Shown in pieces: positions 23,423 through 28,674 of a DNA stretch of 28,674 nucleotides; the stretch's first letter is position 1, and every line of letters starts with the position of its first letter. The position numbers and the translations under genes were made by a program. The stretch is from JBNKWA01 sp050299555 (lineage in GTDB: Bacteria > Pseudomonadota > Alphaproteobacteria > Rhodobacterales > Rhodobacteraceae), in the NCBI GenBank assembly GCA_050299555.1, contig JBNKWA010000038.1:1-28674 (forward strand). Reading direction: 5' to 3'. The notes beneath the pieces were generated by a model. That model did not search any database and was not told the origin of the DNA. It saw only the letters and a list, made by a program, of their open reading frames with translations.

Positions 23423-23761
23423 TCAGTTCTGGGGCAGGAGTCCCACAGGGGCAGCTGGATCGACCGCAAAGTCCCTCGGCGCCTTGTCTCTGGGCTGGGT
23501 CCTCAGCTTGAACTCGTACCGCGGCGCCTCGCCGGAGCCGCCGGCGCGCACCACCAGCGCCTGCAGGATGTGGTTTGTACCGTCATAGATGTCGACCAGA
23601 CCACGCAGGTTCGGTCTGGCCTCACCCGCCAAGGTGAACCCCTCCCTGCCCAGTTCGCCGATCGGAAAGCTCTCACCGCCGGCGGTCACCCGCAGCTTCT
23701 TCTGCCGCCGCTCGCCACCACGACTCTGCGCCGACAGACCCGGCGCCACATAGATGTCCAT
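23423..23761 (-). CDS. Small conserved protein, weakly PilZ-like
   Basis: A 112-residue soluble protein with no signal peptide or membrane span. The middle reads ERRQKKLRVTAGGESFPIGE, then REGFTLAGEARPNLRGLVDI, then TNHILQALVVRAG and APRYEFKLRT. The beta-rich pattern and a basic motif before strand 1 resemble a PilZ domain, but the usual second motif (DxSxxG) is not seen (ELGREG stands there), so c-di-GMP binding is doubtful. The ATG at 23761 starts MDIYVAPGLSA; the frame extends to 23938 into a region that looks non-coding. The 143 bases between it and dgcN show nothing clear. A diguanylate cyclase is encoded 2.5 kb away. No function is assigned. Confidence 0.6.
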   Translation of the reverse strand: MDIYVAPGLSAQSRGGERRQKKLRVTAGGESFPIGELGREGFTLAGEARPNLRGLVDIYDGTNHILQALVVRAGGSGEAPRYEFKLRTQPRDKAPRDFAVDPAAPVGLLPQN

Positions 23762-24024
23762 TACAGCCCCCAAGACACACGCAGATCCCCGACTTCCGAT
23801 GATCGCGCAGATTCCCCTTCGGTCAAGCGTTTTGCGCACTGCCCCGCCACTGAATGGCAGCGCACTGTTCGTTTGTCCGACTGGGGAAACTCTGCGTTGC
23901 CAGTGTCCGGCTTGCCAAACTGGCTTCAGCCGCCGCATCAGGGATCAGACCACGGCACGTCGCATTCACGGGCGCAGTCATTTGGGAAACGGCACGGTGC
24001 AACCACACTGACGCGTTGTTTGGC

Positions 24025-24613
24025 ATGGGACGCTTGATCCGGGGCGAATGGCGCACCGACGAGGCGCCGCGACCGAAAGATGGTGGCTTCCGGCGCCAGC
24101 CATCGGCGTTCTGCCGATGGTAGTGCCGGGCCCACCGGCATCGGCGGCTTTCCGGCCGAAAGTGGCCGCCGCCATCTTTACGTGTCCTATGCCTGCTCGA
24201 GGCGATCAACGCCGCCGTCCACGAGACCGTGAACAACGGTGTCTATCCTGCCGGTTTCGCGCAAAGCCAGGTGGCCTATGATCGTGCCGTGACCGAGCTG
24301 TTCGAAACCCTCGACTGGCTTCAAGAGTTGCTGTCACGCCGACGCTATCTGGCCCGGGATCGGGTGACCGAGGCCGACTGGCGGCTGCTGACCATGTTGA
24401 TCCGTTTCGATGCAGTCTACGTGACGCATTTCAAGTGCAACCGCAGCCGGCTTGGACCTTCCCAATCTGTGGGCTTGTGCACGAGATCTCTACGCCACCC
24501 CCGGTGTGGCCGGGACGGTGCGGATGGACCATATCCGGCGGCACTACTAAGGCAGCCACGGCAGCATCAATCCGTTCGGTATCGTGGCGACGGGCTTTGT
24601 GCCGGACGGAGCG
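24025..24613 (+). pseudogene. Decayed glutathionyl-hydroquinone reductase (GST-like) gene
   Basis: Reading three frames in turn gives one recognisable protein of the glutathionyl-hydroquinone reductase family (YqjG/PcpF type). 24025-24120: MGRLIRGEWRTDE then GGFRRQPSAFCRW, the family N-terminus, ending in TAG. 24128-24196, shifted by +1: GPTGIGGFPAESGRRHLYVS then YAC, where intact enzymes continue CPWAHR with the catalytic Cys. 24196-24453: AINAAVHETVNNGVYPAGF through TEADWRLLTMLIRFDAVYV and HFKCNRSR. 24455 onward, shifted again: DLPNLWACARDLYATPGVAG, HIRRHY, a TAA (24548-24550) where the family has Tyr, then GSHGSINPFGIV. About 120 residues between YAC and the TVNNGVY segment are missing. 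The gene cannot make an active enzyme. Bases 23762-24024 before it show nothing recognisable. Confidence 0.82.
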
Positions 24614-24646
24614 TGCCGTCCGGCCGCGGCACAGGGTAGGAGCCCG

Positions 24647-25033
24647 TCAGGCCCTGCGGCGGGCCGGCTGGCCAGGCTTCGGCGTACAGTGTTCGATATA
24701 GGCGGCTAGGTCCGACGGCCGCATGGGTGCCCGGATAAAGCCGCGGGCGTTGGGGATCAGGTTGAAAATCGAGCCGTCCGAGAAGAACGACGACTTGGTC
24801 ACCGCGATGATGGCGATTTCTGGATTGCGGAAGGCAGCGAAATCGGCAACGCCCAGCGCGCCGCCCGATTCCATCACCACTTCGAGCACCAGCGCATCGA
24901 AGGGTTCTACCTGCAAGGCTTCCATCGCCGCGTCGGCATCGCCGACCAGCTTGGTATCCACACCGTGACGGTTCAGGAAACGAGCCCAAATGCCACCAAG
25001 GTCGGCGTTGTCCTGAACAATTAGAACGCGCAT
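24647..25033 (-). CDS. Atypical receiver-domain protein lacking the phospho-acceptor Asp
   Basis: A 128-residue single receiver (REC) domain with no output domain. The fold is clear (MRVLIVQDNADLGGIW; FDALVLEVVMESGGALGVAD; IAIIAVTKSSFFSDGS; ARGFIRAPMRPSDLAAYIEH), but the residue at the acceptor Asp position is Glu 51, one of the acidic pair is Gln 7, and the Lys before the last Pro is Arg 101. Only Thr 79 is standard. Phosphorylation in the usual way is therefore unlikely; Glu may mimic the active state. The start at ATG 25033 gives the normal first strand. The upstream gap is AT-rich with many TTAAT/TGATT words but no certain promoter. It reads toward the hydroquinone reductase pseudogene. 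Confidence 0.8.
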   Translation of the reverse strand: MRVLIVQDNADLGGIWARFLNRHGVDTKLVGDADAAMEALQVEPFDALVLEVVMESGGALGVADFAAFRNPEIAIIAVTKSSFFSDGSIFNLIPNARGFIRAPMRPSDLAAYIEHCTPKPGQPARRRA

Positions 25034-25289
25034 TCTGGAACCCCCTTTCGCCTCACCACCAATACCCCGATTGTTAGTTTTTGATTCAATCCATTAATAT
25101 CCGATTAACGCCTGCCCAGGGGACTGGTGGGGGCGGGCGACGTGATGCCGCACTGTAACCATTACCGCAAGAAATTTACAGCATACTGCGACGACCGACT
25201 TGTCGGGAATGGCTGGGCCCTGCCGCCAGGGTTGCCAACATGCCGCCCAATTGCCGGACCAGAATCGCGCCAGTTACAACGAGCCGACA

Positions 25290-26228
25290 ATGACAGTCTT
25301 TGAAGTTGCCGTCCTGGCGATCCTGATCGATAGTTGGCTAGGCGAGCCGCGCTGGCTGTGGTCGCGTGTGCCGCACCCGGTCGGGCTCATGCGCGACGCC
25401 CTCGGCCGCGCCGCCCCGCTGATGCAAAGCCGGCATCCAATGGCGGCGGGGCTGGTCCTGGCAGCGCTGGTGCTGGTGTGCGGCGTCGCCATCGGCGCGG
25501 TCATCGCCCTGTTCCCAGATCTCCGCATTCTGGAACTGGCCGTGGTGACCGTCCTCGTCGGTTTTCAGGCCAGCCTTTGCCAGGCGGGCTACGCGCTGCG
25601 CCAGCTCGAACAGGGAGAGGAGGCCGCGCGCGGCGTTGCTGAACGGTTGCTCAGGCGCGACACCGGGACCCTAAAGGAACCCGCCCTGGTGCGCGGCTTC
25701 GTCGAGAAGTTGGGCGAGACAAGTTGCAGCTGGGGCGTGTCGGCGGTGGTCTGGTATCTGATCGCCGGCCTGCCGGGGCTGGTGGTGCAGAAGTTCGTGA
25801 CCATCGGGGTCGAAACCCTGCGCACCGGCGAGACGACCAACCCGCCGGCTTTGGCGCCGCTTTTGGCGCTGGATCGGCTGTTAGGTTGGCTTCCCGCGCG
25901 GCTGTCGGCTGCCTTTCTGGTGGCCGGGGCGCGGTCGGCGCGCGCCTGGCAGAGCGCCATGGCAGAGGGGTACCTGCACCCGCGCCCTGTGGCCGGCTGG
26001 CCGATGGCGGCGCTGGCCGGCGCGCTGGGCATCTCGCTGGGCGGTCCGCGCGGCTATACCGGTATCGGCGGGGTCGAAAACGAAAGGGTGCCGGTGGTCA
26101 ATCCCGGCGATTTCCGCGCTGCGGAGCCGGCCGATCTGGTGCGGGCAATCCTATTTCACCGCCGGGCGCGGGCCCTCTTTGCGGTCGCTGTGCTGGCACT
26201 GGCCGTGATCGTCAGAGTGGTGATCTGA
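25290..26228 (+). CDS. cobD: Adenosylcobinamide-phosphate synthase CbiB/CobD
   Basis: This inner-membrane enzyme joins aminopropanol phosphate or threonine-derived side chain to adenosylcobyric acid in late B12 synthesis. The 312-residue length fits. The N-terminus LIDSWLGEPRWLW and RVPHPVGLM (HPV at 29-31) are conserved, as are RGFVEKLGETSCSWGVSAVV in the second half and the C-terminal LGGPRGYTGIGG. Several hydrophobic segments occur throughout. ATG 25290 matches the family N-terminus; no good ribosome binding site is visible and the frame extends to 25200. No other cobalamin gene is in the window. A small CCGTT-GCTT-AACGG hairpin follows the stop (26229-26242). Confidence 0.93.
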   Translation: MTVFEVAVLAILIDSWLGEPRWLWSRVPHPVGLMRDALGRAAPLMQSRHPMAAGLVLAALVLVCGVAIGAVIALFPDLRILELAVVTVLVGFQASLCQAGYALRQLEQGEEAARGVAERLLRRDTGTLKEPALVRGFVEKLGETSCSWGVSAVVWYLIAGLPGLVVQKFVTIGVETLRTGETTNPPALAPLLALDRLLGWLPARLSAAFLVAGARSARAWQSAMAEGYLHPRPVAGWPMAALAGALGISLGGPRGYTGIGGVENERVPVVNPGDFRAAEPADLVRAILFHRRARALFAVAVLALAVIVRVVI

Positions 26229-26297
26229 CCGTTGCTTAACGGGCGCGCAATGGTTTGTTGCTAGCGCTGTGGCGAACGCCCAACCAAGTACCGAGCC

Positions 26298-27314
26298 ATG
26301 AATGCCAGCCCCCGTCCCGTGAGCGTCACGGACCTCGCGATCCAGTTTGCTTACGAACACGAACTACCCCTGCTGCCCCGCGTATACGAAGTCCTTTATG
26401 CGCATTTCAGCGGCTCAGACCCGCGGATGAGCGGCCGGGTGGAGCAGGTTCGGGACGAGCCGCCGGCAAAGCTGCTCGAGGCGCTGATGGCGATGTGGGA
26501 GGAGTTCTTTGGCAGCGGTAGCCTGCATCAGGGGCTGGAACTGGTGAGCGACAGCCTGCACCGGGAGATGGCGCGCGTCGAGGGCCAGCTTGAGGCGGGA
26601 ATCGGCAGCCAGAGCCGGTTGGCCAGCGAATTGAAAGATGGACTGCGGGAGCTGTCACAAAGCAACGATCGCGGTCGCCTGCGCGACATCGCCCGCCGCA
26701 TGTTCCAGTCCAATCACGATGCTATCGGCGTGGCGCATGGTATTGGGCAGGAACTGACACGTAGTCACAACCTCCTGCGCCAGGCCCGACGCGAATTGGA
26801 GGCGTTGCGCGAAAGTGCATTCAGCGATCACCTGACACAATTGCCGAACCGTCGCTACATGGACAAGCTCTTGGTCGACTCCATTGCGGCCGCGCAGGCA
26901 ACGGGCCGTCCGTTGACGGTGGCGCTGCTCGACATCGATCATTTCAAGTCGGTCAACGACCGCTGGGGCCATGCCGTTGGCGACAACGTGCTGCGCGGCA
27001 CCGGCAAGCTCTTGCGCCAGAACGTCAAGGGCCGCGACACCGCCGGCCGTGTGGGCGGCGAGGAATTTGCCTTGATCCTGCCGGAAACCGCGGCAGCCGA
27101 TGCCGTCGCCCTTGGAGAGCAGATCCGCCATGCCATGGAGGAGGTGATCTGGGTGCGTGAGCAGGACGGTAAGGAGATCGGCAGGATAACCCTCTCGATG
27201 GGCGTCGCTGAGTGGCGCGAGGGTGACAGCCCTACGGCACTTATGGAGCGCGCCGATGCCGAACTCTACCGTGCCAAGGGGGCAGGCCGGAACCGGATCT
27301 GCCTGGCGGCGTGA
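26298..27314 (+). CDS. Soluble diguanylate cyclase (GGDEF domain) with degenerate I-site
   Basis: A 338-residue protein without membrane segments or signal peptide. Residues 1-165 are helical, rich in Leu, Glu and Arg, with a coiled coil (REMARVEGQLEAGIGSQSRL, RSHNLLRQARRELEALRES) and no recognised sensor; they probably dimerise. Residues 172-336 are the GGDEF domain: DHLTQLPNRRYMDK (177-190), LLDIDHFKSVNDRWGHAVGD (210-229) and the active signature GGEEF (253-257), so it should make cyclic di-GMP. At the product-inhibition site the RxxD is KGRD (Lys 244, Asp 247), which may weaken feedback. It follows cobD by 69 bases; no EAL domain is near. Confidence 0.92.
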   Translation: MNASPRPVSVTDLAIQFAYEHELPLLPRVYEVLYAHFSGSDPRMSGRVEQVRDEPPAKLLEALMAMWEEFFGSGSLHQGLELVSDSLHREMARVEGQLEAGIGSQSRLASELKDGLRELSQSNDRGRLRDIARRMFQSNHDAIGVAHGIGQELTRSHNLLRQARRELEALRESAFSDHLTQLPNRRYMDKLLVDSIAAAQATGRPLTVALLDIDHFKSVNDRWGHAVGDNVLRGTGKLLRQNVKGRDTAGRVGGEEFALILPETAAADAVALGEQIRHAMEEVIWVREQDGKEIGRITLSMGVAEWREGDSPTALMERADAELYRAKGAGRNRICLAA

Positions 27315-27369
27315 TCGCACCGACGGCACACCGATCGCGTCCGGACCACATCTGCACGGCTTTGCGATC

Positions 27370-27429
27370 ACGCCCAGTCGGGGCGTGTCCAGAGGTCATC
27401 AGTGGAAATGCCACGTGCGTGGGGCATTT
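27370..27429. terminator. Two hairpins in the convergent gap between the GGDEF gene and tlpA
   Basis: ACGCCC-AGTCG-GGGCGT (27370-27386) and AAATGCC-10-GGCATTT (27406-27429, with an inner ACG-CGT pair) lie in the 202-base gap between the two convergent 3' ends. They may end both transcripts, but no T-run follows either. Nothing else is recognised in the gap. Confidence 0.35.
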
Positions 27430-27516
27430 GCTGCATTAGACCGCAATGGTCTGATCTTGCACCTGGGGTGTCGGGACAGGCCCCGCTAAACCCCAACCAG
27501 GCTGAAATGGTTTGAC

Positions 27517-28143
27517 CTAGCTGCCTGCAATCAGTGCCGCGATGATTGCCCTTGCAGAGTCCGAGTTCCAGTCGGCGCCGCCGGTCAGGCGGCCGATCTC
27601 GCGCCCCTCGCGGTCAACCAGCACGGTGACCGGTAGCGCCAGCACCCCCATCTCCCGCGCGGCCTGGCTCTTGGGATCGGTGAAGCGCGCAAGATGCGTG
27701 ATCCCCACCTCACGGTTGAAGCGCTCGATCCCCTCGGGGCTGTTGCGGCCGGTGGCGATGGCGATCACGGCAAAGTCCGGCCCGCCCATTGCCGACTGAA
27801 GCGCGTCGAGCGAGGGTTTTTCCTCGCGGCATGGCGCGCACCAGGTGGCCCAGAAGTTCACCACCCGGATCCTGCCGTTGCTGTCGGCCAGGCTGATCGG
27901 GTTGCCGCCGCCGTCGAAAAAGCTCACCCCGCGGTGATCGCGGCCGGCGATGTCCAGCGAAAGCTTGCGCATCGCTCCGTCCCGGAGCGGCGCTATGACG
28001 CTCGCCAGAGCCTGCGGCTCGGCTGCAGCAGCGGGCACGGCAGTCAGGTTTGCAAGCGCCAGTGGCGCCGCGTATAGCAGGGCCCGCACAAGGCCGGAAA
28101 GCGGCCGGACCGGGAACCTCGGGTTGGGGATCGTGACTGGCAT
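27517..28143 (-). CDS. tlpA: TlpA-family periplasmic thiol:disulfide oxidoreductase
   Basis: A 208-residue exported thioredoxin-like protein that reduces disulfides in the periplasm, as in cytochrome c or cytochrome oxidase maturation. The N-terminus has a hydrophobic signal (LVRALLYAAPLALANLTA ending in AAAAEP), followed by the TlpA fold: VVNFWATWCAPCREEKPSLD with the redox pair Cys 102 and Cys 105, FAVIAIATGRNSPEGIERF, and the cis-Pro region VLALPVTVLVDREG. ATG 28143 has GAGGAG about twelve bases upstream; GTG 28089 would shorten the signal. The start overlaps that of argH on CATG, divergently. tlpA next to argH is common in Alphaproteobacteria. Confidence 0.85.
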   Translation of the reverse strand: MPVTIPNPRFPVRPLSGLVRALLYAAPLALANLTAVPAAAAEPQALASVIAPLRDGAMRKLSLDIAGRDHRGVSFFDGGGNPISLADSNGRIRVVNFWATWCAPCREEKPSLDALQSAMGGPDFAVIAIATGRNSPEGIERFNREVGITHLARFTDPKSQAAREMGVLALPVTVLVDREGREIGRLTGGADWNSDSARAIIAALIAGS

Positions 28144-28674
28144 GGCAGACGACAGCTCCTCGAACGCGATGTGGGGCGGGCGCTTCGCGACCGGTCCCGA
28201 CGCGGTAATGCAAGCGATCAATGCCTCGGTCGGCTTCGACCGCCGGCTCTACCGGCAGGACATCGCCGGCAGCCGCGCCCATGCCGCCATGCTCGCTTCC
28301 ACCGGCATCATCAGCGATAGCGATGCCGCGGCGATCCGGGAAGGCCTGCTCACGGTGTTGTCAGAGATCGAGGTCGGCGAGTTTGCCTTCTCCGAGGCGC
28401 TCGAGGACATCCACATGAACGTCGAGGCCAGGCTCACCGAGCTGATCGGCGAGCCCGGCCGCAAGCTCCACACCGCTCGCTCGCGCAACGACCAAGTGGC
28501 GACCGACTTTCGCCTCTGGACCCGGGACGCGATCGACCTGGTGCGGGCCCTGCTGGCGGAGCTGCTGCACGCCCTGCTGGACCGGGCCGAGGCCCACGCC
28601 GACTGGATCATGCCGGGCTTCACCCACCTCCAGGCGGCCCAGCCGGTGACCCTCGGCCACCACCTGATGGCCTA
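28142..28674 (+). CDS. argH: Argininosuccinate lyase, 3' end outside window
   Basis: ArgH splits argininosuccinate into arginine and fumarate, the last step of arginine synthesis. The first 177 codons are present: NAMWGGRFATGPDAVMQAIN, DRRLYRQDIAGSRAHA, EDIHMNVEARLTELIG and HTARSRNDQVATDF (110-123), then MPGFTHLQAAQPVTLGHHL near the end, all ArgH consensus. The catalytic serine loop (GSSxMPQKxN) lies beyond the window. ATG 28142 gives the family N-terminus; GGGGA lies about eleven bases upstream within the tlpA coding region. Because the two genes' starts overlap, each promoter must lie inside the other gene. Confidence 0.95.
   Translation, partial: MADDSSSNAMWGGRFATGPDAVMQAINASVGFDRRLYRQDIAGSRAHAAMLASTGIISDSDAAAIREGLLTVLSEIEVGEFAFSEALEDIHMNVEARLTELIGEPGRKLHTARSRNDQVATDFRLWTRDAIDLVRALLAELLHALLDRAEAHADWIMPGFTHLQAAQPVTLGHHLMA

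Noticed and set aside
23823..24236. Minus-strand frame of 137 codons
   Set aside because: It runs antisense to the hydroquinone reductase remnant, whose protein similarity is on the plus strand.

Overview
The window looks like a piece of chromosome from a high-GC alphaproteobacterium, most likely a member of the Rhodobacteraceae. Support comes from the Usg family protein, the single-cysteine FdhD, the DUF1244 and N-formylglutamate amidohydrolase pair, the tlpA/argH divergent pair, the DgcN/DgcA pair and the pheS/pheT sequences. It is mostly core chromosome: no tRNA, rRNA, CRISPR array, intact transposase or phage gene was seen.

Left part (1-9.4 kb). The 5' two thirds of an ETF-ubiquinone oxidoreductase gene leave the window at base 1. 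A PAP2-type membrane phosphatase/transferase gene follows, divergent from greA. Next comes a minus-strand run: fdhD, a YcxB-family membrane protein, mobA, mobB, a large gene fusing an RNase H-like (DUF429-type) domain to MoeA, and an MFS permease. This is a molybdenum-cofactor maturation cluster: MoeA inserts Mo, MobA and MobB make the guanine dinucleotide form, and FdhD is the sulfur carrier for formate dehydrogenase. An Lrp/AsnC regulator sits just upstream and is divergent from alanine dehydrogenase (ald), with a 15-bp palindrome between them.

Middle (10.6-18.7 kb). The convergent gap between ald and mscL holds a tandem imperfect repeat built on GTCCCC/GGGGAC. Then come mscL, usg, pheT, a small Flp-pilin-like gene on the opposite strand between pheT and pheS, pheS, a clear rho-independent terminator, rplT, rpmI, a small membrane protein and pyruvate kinase.

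Right part (18.8-28.7 kb). N-formylglutamate amidohydrolase and DUF1244 overlap on the plus strand. On the minus strand are a D-amino acid aminotransferase, DgcA and DgcN. Together these three could move amino groups from D-amino acids to D-glutamate and then to N-acetyl-L-glutamate. A small PilZ-like protein follows, then an undeclared wreck of a glutathionyl-hydroquinone reductase gene, readable in three frames with a large internal deletion and a stop codon. Next are a receiver protein lacking its phospho-acceptor aspartate, cobD/cbiB, a soluble diguanylate cyclase with a degenerate I-site, a TlpA-type thioredoxin and the start of argH. The tlpA and argH start codons overlap on a single CATG.

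The points most worth a second look are the hydroquinone reductase ghost gene, the fused MoeA, the GTCCCC repeat array, the receiver without its aspartate, and the pilin-like gene with a palindromic operator between pheS and pheT.
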